Shown here: in pieces, positions 35,518-46,083 of the stretch | Numbering within the stretch: position 1 is the first letter of the stretch | Layout: each line of letters begins with the position of its first letter | NCBI RefSeq assembly: GCF_029873635.1 | Contig: NC_080419.1 | Location: forward strand, 79,282,931-79,346,930 | DNA length: 64,000 bases | Direction of reading: 5' to 3' | Source of the DNA: Malania oleifera | Taxonomy: Eukaryota; Streptophyta; Magnoliopsida; Santalales; Ximeniaceae | The notes under the pieces: model-generated | Database searches by the model: none | What the model was told of the DNA's origin: nothing | Seen by the model: only the letters and a program-made list of their open reading frames with translations | Program-made: the position numbers and the translations under genes

Positions 35518-36740
35518 CTATGCGCCATCCCCACCATCAGAATCATCTCCTCCATCTTGGGCAATGTTCATTTGCTCCTCATCTCTATCATCATGCAACT
35601 CATGAATACGATCATTCAGCTCATTGAAATTAACAACCATGACCCTCTCTAACTCCCTGTACCTGTGCTCTAAAGTGATAAAAAACTCTCTGAACTCATT
35701 ACGAAAAGCAGTGTACTGTGCATCGGATGACGAGACCATATCCCTCAACTCCCTGATATCTGTCTGTATGGTCTAGGTGATTTGAGACTGAGAATCTCTA
35801 AATTGAGCAAATGAATCAACAAACCCTGTGATGGCTGCCATCAAGTCAGCATTTGATGGTTGTGCAGACTATGGTGGCACCTCTTGTGGGACCTCTTCCT
35901 GATCTGTTTGTCTCCTACCACCCATGGGTAACCACATGTTACCAACCAACCCATAGCCCATCAGCCTTAAGGTAACCAAGGAGAACATATCTGCATTCCT
36001 CCTTCTCTTTAGCATGGCAAGGTTCGATCGAGTTACTTCCATCCTTAAGAATAGTCTATTTAAAATCCCCCCATAAGGCATGATGATCCTATGCCCAACA
36101 GTATTAGCCAACATCCATCCCATCATTAAACTCGGCAGGTCAAGTTTCTTTCTAGTGAACAGACACTAGATGATAAAGCAATCTAGAAAGGATACATGAA
36201 CTCTAGACCCTGCCTTAGGAAAAATATTATATGTAATCAAATGATGGACTACCTTGGCTTTTAAGGTGAAAGACCTATAGTCTGGAGGGTGATTGGGGTT
36301 TGCATGTGGGATAGTCATAACTAGGTTTGCAAACGTCCCAATAGAGAACTCCTGTTCATTTATCCAGGAGGACACCAAATCAGGACACTCAAAATCTCCT
36401 TGCCCAATATTAAGAACGTCAGATAGATACTCAGCGTCAAATCTGATGTTGGTCTCCACAACTCGAGAGTAACATCCATCCTTATCATTTCCGAGATTAG
36501 CATAAAATAGTCTAACAAAGGTGGGAAAGTGCCTACTGGGTTGATAGGTCATGAAAAAATGTTGTTCCTGACGTTACTAAAATGCTGTTACATTAAGGAG
36601 AGATCAAGGACCTTACCTAGGATGACCTCCTTGGGATGAAATTCCCTCATGTATCTAATTCTTGCCTGACCCGAGATGAACTAGTTGTCCTGTGCGTAGG
36701 CCACCTCTTGAGCATCAACGTGTTTGTCTAGCCTAGCCAT
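35518..36740 (-). pseudogene. ORF of the 'putative plant transposon protein' type, decayed
   Basis: The likely start is the ATG at 36740 (MARLDKHVDAQEV). A REFHPKEVILGKVLDL segment follows, then after a frameshift a long core (36552-36166) with PTFVRLFYANL, RFDAEYLSDVLNIG and KAKVVHHLITYNIFPKAGSR, and then PYGGILNRLF in the next piece (36126-35869). The last piece (35748-35518) is a probable coiled coil ending in an acidic tail (DGGDDSDGGDGA). The order matches proteins commonly found in plant non-autonomous LTR elements and annotated as 'putative plant transposon protein'; their biochemical role is unknown. In-frame stops (after AQDN, before QHFSNV, after CFII) and at least one frameshift indicate a pseudogene. 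Confidence 0.65.
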
Positions 36741-36840
36741 GGAGAATGGTGGAATGATTTTGGGGCTGGAGTAAGGGTTTAGGAGAAAGGCTGAAGAAAC
36801 GGAGGAAAGCTCTCTAATTTTGAGGTGAAAATGAACTTTT

Positions 36841-37210
36841 CACGCCGCCAATATATATAGGCCCGTGAGGTTTGGTTGACCAAGGGAGAAGTTTGGCCGA
36901 TTGATGATTCAAATTCTTCACAGTCTGTGTCTATTCGATTGACTCTAGCATAGGGTGGTTGACCAAAACTGTACGTGATGTTTCAGTTTTCCAGGGATTG
37001 GTTGACCAAAAGGTTTTTGTTTTTGAGATGGTTGGTCGACCGAAATGCATTTGTTTTGAGTTTGGTCAACCGGGGGGTAGACCTAAGGTGGTTTGGTCAA
37101 CCGAAATTTCTCAACTTAAAATCGATGGTTGACCGAAGGTCAAAGTCAATGTAATGGTTGACTGAATTTGTCTAGTCATTTCGAAATGGTTGACCGAACT
37201 CAGTCAATAG
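36841..37210 (-). promoter_or_regulatory. Internal promoter-like region before the transposon-protein ORF
   Basis: About ten copies of GGTTGACC/GGTCGACCGAAA-type motifs lie at 36874-37200. On the minus strand they precede a TATA box (CTATATATATTGG, 36850-36860), which is about 110 bp upstream of the ATG at 36740. The arrangement copies the U3 of this family's LTRs. Promoter activity is an inference. Confidence 0.5.
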
Positions 37211-37427
37211 CGAAATTTTAGCCTCATTTTGACCTATTCCTTACTTTACACGAATAACTAATGGCTTTTCAATTAAGGTAGGATCTATTTGCAGGATTTC
37301 TAAGCTTAAACATTTTCCAAGCCATCGGTCATCACTACCCCACTATGACTGATCCTATGATCCAAGGAAGATTGATTATTTGAGCTCTTCCTCTCTTTTG
37401 TCCTGTTGAATTAGCCACCATAATCAC

Positions 37428-38360
37428 CTACATCATTTCCTTATCCAAACCTCTGGCACTCCTACATAAGCAAGCAAAACCGATGTGTCCTTTCATTTCA
37501 TTGAATAAGTAGGCTTTACGTGCATACAAAGGTGTTTGCTTATTTGTTCTATTTTGTTCAGAAGAGGCATTAAAGTTTTTATGACCGTGGGATTTTAGAG
37601 ATAGACCTATTTTGTAGAATTTATTTCTTTTGACTCCTAAGGGTTTATCATTTTTTATTTGTTTTTCTATGTAGATGATCTTCAATATTTTATTAATCTT
37701 CTTCTTCTCTAGAGTAACATGATATTCTTTTAATTAATTTAATTTCTTTGCCACTTTCTCATTCTCATTCTTCAATATAGCTTTCATTTTATCCAACCTA
37801 ACTAGAAGCTTATGTATTTTTGATAAAGTTCTCTCTAGTTTTTCATTCAAAGGCATGCTCCCGTCAATCAATTCAGCACAAGATTCATCACAAGTTATAT
37901 CCCAATATTCTTTACGAGAATCATCACATGCATTAACAACAGAGCTATCATTACATTCAATAGATGATTCAGCATAAAATTTATCATAGAATTTTGCACA
38001 TGAATCATCACAAAATGCATCACATGAATTATTGCACGAATCAGTAAACGAGGTAGTGTCAGAATTATATACCTTAGTTTCTGTTAGCGTTGCTATTCCA
38101 TGATTTACCTCCTCCTAATTATTTGAGCTTGGATTATTTGGATGAGTAATCTCTTTCTTTTGGGTCTTTCCATATTTTCTTTCAAGCTCATCCCGAATTT
38201 CTTTCGCACTCTTACATGCCATAATTTCAATAAAGATGTTAGAATCTAAAGTGCAATATGGCATGTCCATGGCAATTGAATTTGCATGCATCAAGCTATT
38301 ATCATTTTCCACTTGCATACAAATTTCTTTATCAATCACCTGCCACGCCCTCCAGTCCAT
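37428..38360 (-). pseudogene. Copia-type gag remnant
   Basis: It begins about 150 bp inside the PBS. 38360-38115 encodes MDWRAWQVIDKEI, then IFIEIMACKSAKEIRDELERKYG, the W-x-W/'I..C..AKE.WD.L...Y' pattern of the UBN2/gag domain of plant copia elements. Further down are a Cys/Asp/Ser-rich linker (about 38090-37870), a LLVRLDKMKAILKNENEKV coiled coil, and near 37500 a damaged zinc-knuckle-like piece (NEMKGHIGFAC). Several stops are present. Pol is absent downstream. Confidence 0.6.
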
Positions 38361-38514
38361 ATATTTTATAAAATGCTCATTCGAATTTTCCAGTGGGTGT
38401 AGTTAACACCACAAAACAATGGAGGACTGGAAGGTGATTGTCCCTCTCCGAACGGGGATACACCAATGTGAGCCATTGCGATCTTTTGCAAAAACTATTA
38501 AGCCAAGTGCAACC

Positions 38515-38528
38515 TGGCTCCGATACCA
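38515..38528 (-). other. Primer-binding site of the TGTTGAC element
   Basis: The minus strand reads TGGTATCGGAGCCA, two bases after the 5' LTR end, with one change from the usual initiator tRNA-Met PBS. It proves the minus orientation. Confidence 0.85.
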
Positions 38529-38530
38529 AT

Positions 38531-40437
38531 TGTTAGAATTGGTGTATTCCCAAGAGGGGGGTGATTAGGGTATTTAAAATTTTCTTCGTAGGTTAATTCA
38601 AATTTCAGCAGCAATATTACACAAACCTAGGGTCTTTCTATATAATCTTAAACTTAATCAAATATTAAAACAATCAAACAAAAACATTCAAGTGCTGAGA
38701 TTTAAATGCGGAAATTAAAAGAAGACACGAGAAATGTTATCAGGGTTCAACCAACAATGCCTACATCCCCGCCTCAAGTTCTCAAGCAATAGGATTCCAC
38801 TAAGACTCACTTAATGGGTGGAGTGGCACCTAATACAACCAGGTCAAATTAAAGTAGGGCTGACCTCAACCTTTACACACTCTCCTTGCGGGGCGGAGAA
38901 GGCCCTAACAACTGATCCTTCCGAGTTAGATCAAACCCTCTTAGGCCACGCCTGTAATACAACAGATAAATGAAATTTGTGTACAAACAAATATGTTTTT
39001 AATACAAGCAGATATGTACTAATATACACAATGTAATCAATGCACTCTCAATTGATAGGATGTGAAGCTCAAGTGAGATTTTGTTAACCAATGTGTTAAC
39101 TCTCAATTATATGTATATCAATGTGTGTATGTGAGAGTGAGACTTTTGATATCAAGCTAATATGCTTATTATATGAATAGTCAAGCAGTCTCTACAACCC
39201 TAAATAAATATCACGATAATATTTCTCAAATGTAAAGTACAATAGATATTAGGGTTTAAGCTTGCTAAAAATATTTTTGTCAAAGCACAAAGCAAGCTTA
39301 TGAACCTTGCAATAAGGATGCAAGATCTTAAGTCAAGTAAGAGTTTTTCCTAATCCAATATTTATAAGTGAAATATTATGGAAAAAACTGTAAGCTACTC
39401 TCCAAAAATAAATACACAATCAAATACAAGTGTGGGACAGTTTAAGCTTGTAATATGAATATGAAAAACTAATCTCACTCAAAATAAATGGCTAGATGAG
39501 TATGTGAGGTAGATTTTGGCAATATATATGAAAAATATGAGAGTATGAATGATTTTGCCTAATAAAATTTTTAGAGAAATTTGGCTAATCTAAAACCCTA
39601 ATCCTCCTTTAATTATGACAAATGAGGAGGTATATATAGAGTTGGGGAAAAATATAACCGTTGGGGACACGCTGGATATTTTTAAAAATAATTAATTGAG
39701 TTTAATGAAAATTAAACCTGATTTACTACAGTAAAAATTTGCCAACTTGAGAGGTTCGGTCGATCATATCACTAAGTTCGATCAATGGTGTCATTTTTGA
39801 ACTAAGGTTTTGGTCAACCAGATTAAGGTGATTTTGAACCCTCCGAGGTTCGGTCGACCAGGTCAAATTTGAATTAAGATTTCGGTGTACTAGGGCGCTG
39901 GAAATTCCCCACGTGTCAATTTAGTCGACCGTATGAGCTCAGTTTATTTGAAAATGGTCGACCAACCAAAGTTAAAATGTTGACTTTAGTTCGGTCAACC
40001 GAAGCTTCTATGTAGCTTTAGGTTCGGTTGACCGAGACCACTTAAGATGTCAATTTAAGCTCTATTTTGGTCCCAATGTTTCATCAATCCATAGTACTTA
40101 TACAAAGGCATTTTAGGCTATATGGGTGATGATTCCTATGGTCATTTTAAGGCCTTTTGAGCATATACCCTATCATGCATGACATGCAAAAATTACTGTC
40201 CATTATTACATACCCGAAAACTAAATGCAATTACAATAAAAACAAAAATGTCTTCAGTATTCATGCTCTTTACTCAATGGAGTACGCCAGGTGTATGTGT
40301 ATTATTCGTCTTGGCCTTTATGCTCCCTGTTCCTTATGTGTGATCTCAATTGTAGATCTGTGCACATGCTAAATACACACATAAGTTCACTGTGTTTCGT
40401 CAGCATCAAAACAAAGATCGAACTCACAAAGTCAACA
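38531..40437 (-). mobile_element. 5' LTR of the TGTTGAC element (1907 bp)
   Basis: Termini on the minus strand are TGTTGACTTTGTGAG and CCAATTCTAACA. It matches the 3' LTR at 29772-34026 along its length. The U3 motif cluster of TTCGGTCGACC type lies at about 39745-40050 and the TATA box TCTATATATA at 39631-39640. Confidence 0.88.
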
Positions 40438-40641
40438 ACCTCATCATCCAAGATCTCTTCAACCTCATCGAGGTTTTTTGGTATGGGTAATGGTGGAGAC
40501 AAAGTTATACTCTAGAGTTTTTAGTTCAATAAAATTAGGGAATGAAGTAGGATCACTTGCATGGTTAAAATTTGAAGGCTCCACAAAAGGTGCTGCTTCA
40601 AGAAAAGGGGTTAGATTTTTAACATTAAAAACAATGCTTAT
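40438..40641 (-). pseudogene. Gypsy pol 3' end, right half of the interrupted minus-strand fragment
   Basis: The reverse complement of about 45432-45640, roughly 90% identical by eye. It encodes the tail after the integrase C-terminus, with LSPPLPIPKNLDE shared by both copies. Together with 29280-29771 it forms one old gypsy 3' end that was split by the TGTTGAC element. Confidence 0.7.
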
Positions 40642-40689
40642 AGAAGAAACATTTCTTTGCTTGAGCTTGTAAAGTTTGTCCCTCTCCTT

Positions 40690-41370
40690 GTGAGTGAGTA
40701 GTGTGATGCTACGATGTTCTCTATAGAGATCAAGTGGTGAGAGACCACTAAACTATCCAACGTCTCCATCAATCCCTCCTCCATCTAATACTCTCACGCC
40801 CCCCATCAACACCACACGGAAAGCACCTTCATACACCCACATGACGATCATCATCTGCACTTCATTGCTGTGTTCATCTTGAGATTCAAAACTTGTACGA
40901 AGGACCTACAGTGTGACCTAACTACGTGTGGAACAACGTCAAGTCATCCAAATTAGTCCCTTGGTAATTTCAGTACTTGTGTTTGAATCCTTTGCTATAT
41001 CTTGTGAACCCTTGCTAGTAGATTAAAATCACATCTTTGAATAACCCATTTGATCCCAAGATTGCAATATTGGTACTTGCTAGTTAAAATTAATTTTATG
41101 AATATTAGTTTGCTAAAATATAACTCTTATTCTTGAATCTTTGAAATAGCAACTTTTCAGCATATAACTTGATTCCTTTGTGAAAGAACCAATTGAGACT
41201 TAATTGTTGGACAAGTCATACGCCTTTTCAAAATTCTTGAACATGTGAAATAAAGCATGATTTATTGTGTTTATGTTCGGATAGTTAAATTCTTAAGTTC
41301 AAGAGTTTAAGTGTATGTGCTTATGTAAGGGTTGAATTGTAGGACATAGGTTGACCATTCCCGTCCTACA
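40690..41370 (+). mobile_element. 3' part (R/U5) of the 5' LTR of a gypsy element
   Basis: It ends CCGTCCTACA, followed after a few bases by a PBS. The 5' part of this LTR is missing: to the left the sequence changes into the inverted pol fragment. The U3 part of the same LTR is probably what is seen at 45662-46083, so the two pieces do not overlap. The left edge is approximate. Confidence 0.55.
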
Positions 41371-41376
41371 CCATCT

Positions 41377-41390
41377 TAGTATCAGAGCCT
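41377..41390 (+). other. Primer-binding site (initiator tRNA-Met, one change)
   Basis: TTAGTATCAGAGCCT differs by one G-to-A change from the usual TTGGTATCAGAGCC and sits six bases after the LTR end. Confidence 0.75.
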
Positions 41391-42880
41391 AGGTCGAATT
41401 AGGCGAACCTTTTAAGTCCCAACACCTTCATTTTCCATCTGTAGAATTGATGTGCAATTTTCACTATCAAAACCTTCCCACCTTCAAAAACCTTAAACAC
41501 AAAAGTTGTGGAAAATTTCCTTAGATTTATTTTGACACCAAAATCGCCTTATTTGGAGTTCTATAGCAAAAGTTATGCCCTAAACACTGAAAGTTGTTTA
41601 CAGTTGAAAATCCTTTAGCAGTTCTCGGGTTTCCAAAAAACGGGTGGCGATTTTGCCTAGAACAGCCCACTTATACTCTGAATTTTGGGTATTTGGACCT
41701 TATTTATGTTAGGTTTATACTTGACCTTACCTTTTGTAACCAAACACCATTCCAAAGGGCTGCCCTAGTGCTCTCCAAATCCTTTCGCAACCCCTAGGAT
41801 GTTTACCAAGTCAGGAATACTTACCGAGGTCATAGGATTTATGTTGAGAGAGAACCACTTATGACTCCTAGAGAAAAACCTTCCCTCCCTCCACAAAGGT
41901 AAGTGAGTCGCCAAGATGACATTGCTAGGATACCCCCACATCATGAGCTTTATGCCCAACATTGGGATGATGGGGACTATGACATTGATGACCTTTATGT
42001 TAGGAGATCTTACCTAAGGGACCATCATGATCCTTATGAGGATGTAGTGTAGCAAGTAAAGATGGAAACCCCCACCTATGATGGGCAGATAAACCCTAAA
42101 GTCTTCCAAGATTGGTTGACTGGGATGGATTCCTATTTTGATTGCTATAAAATGATTGACCTTCATCGGGTTAAGTTTGCAAAAATGAGGTTAACGGGGC
42201 AAGTCAAGCTCCATTGGATGAATGTTGAGAGGCAAGCAGTGAGGTTAGATCATAGACCCATTGAGCATTGGGATCTAATAAAAGATAGGTTAAAGGAGAA
42301 GTGTGTACCCCTTAGCTATAGAGAGCGCTTTATGGATAAGCTTTACAGCTTGTGCTAGGGTAGTATGACTGTTTTAGAATACATAAGTCATATCGATGAG
42401 TTGTCTATAAGATATGGTGTCTATGAGACTATTAGTAAAAAATCTCCCGATTTCGCTGAGGATTAAAGCTTGAACTAAGGAGAGAACTATTTCTCCATCA
42501 CATTGAGTCCCTTGAACAAGCCTATAATTTAGCTCATGACTTTGAGCAAATGAATAAAGGGTGTTTGGGAAAATGGTTTGGCCACCCTTCAAATAAGCCA
42601 CACTCTCATAGGGTATAGAGCCATAACAAGTTTCAATCAGCACAATCAGGTCAAAATCGCTTCCTGAGGGAGCAATCCCACGGTCCAAAAACCGATGGAC
42701 AAAGGGAAAGCACCTATGATTGGATCCTCTCACCAGAGTTCTAGCAGTGCAATGTGCTTCAAGTTCCATAAACAAGGAAACTTTCCCAAACAATGTCCCA
42801 CTAGGAACTTGTTGCTTAATAAGGAAGATGGTGAGAAAAAGAAGAAGGAAAAGAAAGAAACTAGTGGAGAAACCTTGAAT

Positions 42881-44904
42881 TGTAACAACCCGAAGAATAA
42901 TATTATTTAAATAATAAAGAGGGAGGGAAATGGAAACAGGAACAGAAGGAGGCAGCAGACTTCATCAAAAAATGCTTCGCGTTCATCGATGACATTGCAT
43001 TTTGGATATAATAACCCCAGAAATTTTCCAAGCACTCGTTGATGAACATAGGGGTTTCGTCGATGAGGGTTCTTCAGGATCTCGTCGATGAGGTCCAGTC
43101 TCGTAGACGAGAAGATACCAAGAGAGGATTATTGGGAAGTCTGAAATTTGTCGACGAGGGGGTAGGTTCATCGATGAACTTTCTACAGGACTCGTCGACG
43201 AGGTGATGTGGCTCGTTGACGAATCCCACAGTATAAATAGTGCAAAACCTAGGTTAAATGCAGAAATTCAGCGCCGCATTTCCCTTTTTATCTCTCCTAC
43301 GATTCTTCTTCTAACTTTCTTAGATTTCGGCCCCGTCGGTCATCGAATCGACGATCTTAGGCCACCACGACACTCCTGGAGAAGTTCTCTTCAAGTCTGT
43401 CGGGGCGGATTGTCGTTGGGATTGAGTTGAATTTCTCCCCAAAATCAGGGTAAGACCTTTTATTCAATTTTTGACCTTATGGCAGTTGTAGGAAATGATG
43501 TGGGCCAAGAAATATTGATATTCTATTATGGAAAATGTGGTTTTTAAGGTGTTGAGTGGAGAACCCTTTGGGTGTAGTGCCCGTCTCAGTAGGGGGATTT
43601 TAGCAGAAATCAGGTAAGAGAAATATGCTATGTTAGGTAGTTCTAAAATGATTTCCAGTATGAAAGGTATATTTTTACCAGGTTATTATTCACAACAAGA
43701 CCTTATACAGTTTATTAATCATGAATATTATTTATTAAATTACCGTGTGGCTTGAGAATATAAATATAGTACAGAAGCATGTTTTATAGTATTTTCAGGG
43801 TATGTTTTACAGAATATACAGCCAGTGGATATGTTTTATAGTAATTACAGAATACCATGATTATACAGTTTTCAGTACCATGATTATACAGTTTTCAATA
43901 CCATGACTTACAAATTATAGTTCAGTTCAGAAATACAGTTGACATAGTTATAGTTTATTTCAGTGTCATGGTTAATACAGTTATTTCAGAATCATGGTAA
44001 ATCAGATAGTTGTATATATAAATATATTATATAGTATCATACCCTGTTGGACGATACAGCAGAGCACGATACTGTTGCTATAGATATTCAGTTGAGAGTG
44101 AAACCGCCTATTTAGATAATACGTGGTAGTAGGTCGATTGTACCCAAACGTGGATAGGCTCCCCATCAGATATGGGTTGAGGAGTGGCCGATCTGACTAA
44201 GGGAGTATAGTGGTTTACCCTGGTCGGCCATCCAGGATAGATACCGCCTACGGGCCGTACAACCTTGTCACGAGGGCTTAAATCATGACATACAGTTAGC
44301 TATAGGGAAGTTTTCAGTTATTATTATGTATATACTGATTTACGAAGATAGGGAATATACTTATGTACATTAGAAGTATTTTGAGTAGAAACCTAAAGTA
44401 TAGATATGTTAAGCAACCTAGAAAGGATGGTGATTTATATTACTTATATTGTAATTACAAATTCAGTTATACATGATTAGATAACAACAAATTTTCATTG
44501 TATTGTAACTCATTTGTCACACACTAGCAATAACATATTTCGTCTTACTGAGCGTTAGCTCATCCCATTACTTTAACATTTTTTAGGTGATCCAAGTAGG
44601 CGAGCAGACTAGGCTCGCAGATAGAGGGGCCACAGTATTGCCCTGACAGTAGAGTGAGTATTTTTGGGAATATTTTTGTATAGCCCTAGCCAGTTGAGGG
44701 TATTTAGGGGAAACAGTCATATATCTATATTTTGGGAAACATTTTAGCACTCTAGTATTATATATAATTACATATGGTTATGTTTATTTGATTTCTGCTT
44801 CTCGCTACTTAGGTTGATGGTTGGGTTTAATCCAATTCGGTATTAGAGCATTATAAATTTTATAGTATATATATATAAACCCAGTTAAATAGCAGGTCGT
44901 TACA
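42881..44904 (+). mobile_element. Solo gypsy-type LTR (2024 bp) with TGAAT target duplication
   Basis: It begins TGTAACAACCCG and ends CAGGTCGTTACA, flanked by perfect TGAAT copies (42876-42880 and 44905-44909). If it is removed with one target copy, the host reading frame closes up exactly. U3 has the TCGTCGACGA-type cluster (about 42985-43222) and a TATA box GTATAAATAG at 43231-43240. It belongs to the same LTR style as 457-2418 and 52697-54728. Confidence 0.9.
42970..43245 (+). promoter_or_regulatory. U3 promoter of the solo LTR: GTCGAC cluster plus TATA box
   Basis: At least eight degenerate copies of TCGTCGACGA(GG) precede GTATAAATAG at 43231-43240 by less than 20 bp at the nearest. The TATA box is a good match to the plant consensus. 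Confidence 0.6.
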
Positions 44905-45661
44905 TGAATATCATAAATGAAGAGTCGTTTGAGCAAAAAAGTCAAGATATGCAGGAAGTGTCGGTGGTTGTTACTAAGGAGACTGAAATACCCCAAATTG
45001 AGAAGGAAACACCACTGGAAGTATCACCTATACTTTCTAAGTTTGAGGTTGTCATCTCTAAGCCACCTACTGAATTACCTTCCATAAAAGAGATTCAACA
45101 TGTCATTATCCTTGTTCCTTATTCATCTCTGCCTAATCTACCATCAAAGTTTAGAGTGTGTGAGTAGTCTGATACATTTTCAAAGCACATACATGATCTA
45201 CACTTTGACGTAAGAATGAAAATTTATTTGAATAATGAGCATTATAAATCTGGTGTTGACATACATCGCAAGTTGCAAAAATTTTCAAAAGGCGATACGG
45301 TTATGTTCCGCATTCGTCCCAAGCGGATTCCATTAGAAAGGGTAAGAAAGTTGCATGCTAAAAAGATGGAACATTTCAAAGTTTTAAAGAAAATTAGTTC
45401 TAACGATTACATGCTTAATATTCCTATTGATTTTGGCATAAGCACTGTGTTTAATGTTAAAAATCTAACCCCTTTTCTTGAAGCAGCACCTTTTGTGGAG
45501 CCTTCAAATTTTAACCATGCAGGTGATCCTACTTCATTCTCTAATCCTATTGACCCAAAAACTCCAGAGTTATATTTGTCTCCACCTTTACCCATACCAA
45601 AAAACCTTGATGAGATCAAAGAGATCTTGGATGATAAGGCAACATTCACACGAGCAGGATC

Positions 45662-46083
45662 ATATTAAAAGTCTTTTGTTAAATGGAGAGACAAGCCACT
45701 TTCTGAGAGGAGCTAGATGCTTAAAGAAGACCTCCTTCATCGCACCTCGATGTTGTATTCCCAATACATCACCTCTAATTCTTCAGACAAGACTTCTTTT
45801 GGGCTCGAGAGAGATGATGGGGATCAACATGTCTTATGTATTCCTTTTACTGATATGATGACATATGGACGGCCTCCCAATGTCCACTCCTTTGCTAACA
45901 TGGTGACATGTGGATGAACTCCAAATGTCCACTATTGTTTATATCTGTTTTGCAGGAACACTAGGATTATTTGAAGATCTTCTACTTCTTTGATGGAAGA
46001 CTTTTTTTTATGTGAAGACTTTTTTTTTATGGGACCATTTTATTACCATTTTGGTATTATAATATATGTTTATTTTGAAAACT
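45662..46083 (+). mobile_element. U3 part of the 3' LTR of the deleted gypsy element
   Basis: It directly follows the pol end and is repeated in inverse at 29394-29771. It is cut off at about 46083 by the LTR of another element. The exact LTR start was not found; GTTAAATGGAGAGA near 45678 is a candidate. Confidence 0.5.

Larger units (their letters stand above)
29772..40437 (-). mobile_element. Non-autonomous Ty1/copia-type LTR retrotransposon (TGTTGAC family), about 8.4 kb without its nested solo LTR
   Basis: Read on the minus strand: 5' LTR 40437-38531, PBS 38528-38515, gag remnant, internal ORF of plant-transposon-protein type, long non-coding 3' region, PPT at 34036-34027, and 3' LTR 34026-29772, which is interrupted by a solo LTR. 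The LTRs run TGTTGACTTTGTGA...CCAATTCTAACA. Flanks GCCTT (29767-29771) and ACCTC (40438-40442) are probably one decayed 5-bp target duplication, because the uninterrupted relative at 45.6 kb reads through this point. No integrase or RT is present, so movement would need a helper. Confidence 0.85.
41830..45661 (+). pseudogene. Gypsy gag-pol with internal RT-to-integrase deletion, split by a solo LTR
   Basis: Gag has a core at 42062-42358 (PTYDGQINPKVFQDWL, MRLTGQVKLHWMNVE, LKEKCVPLSYRER), one stop and frameshifts around 42360-42690, then a knuckle with CFKFHKQGNFPKQCP, where the second Cys is lost, and a Lys/Glu-rich linker to 42880. After the solo LTR the same frame continues at 44905 into the segment just before RT (LPSIKEIQHVIILVPYSSLPN). 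It jumps at about 45160 straight to the integrase C-terminus: HIHDLHFDVRMKIY, VMFRIRPKRIPLERVRKLHAKK, DFGISTVFNVKNLTPF. RT, RNase H and the integrase core are deleted. A TAG at 45165 is the only stop between the two halves. Confidence 0.8.

Noticed and set aside
44838-44850. PBS-like GGTATTAGAGCA inside the solo LTR, which could mean that the LTR ends before it
   Set aside because: The perfect TGAAT duplication and the exact closing of the host frame place the LTR end at 44904; the string is probably chance or old internal divergence.
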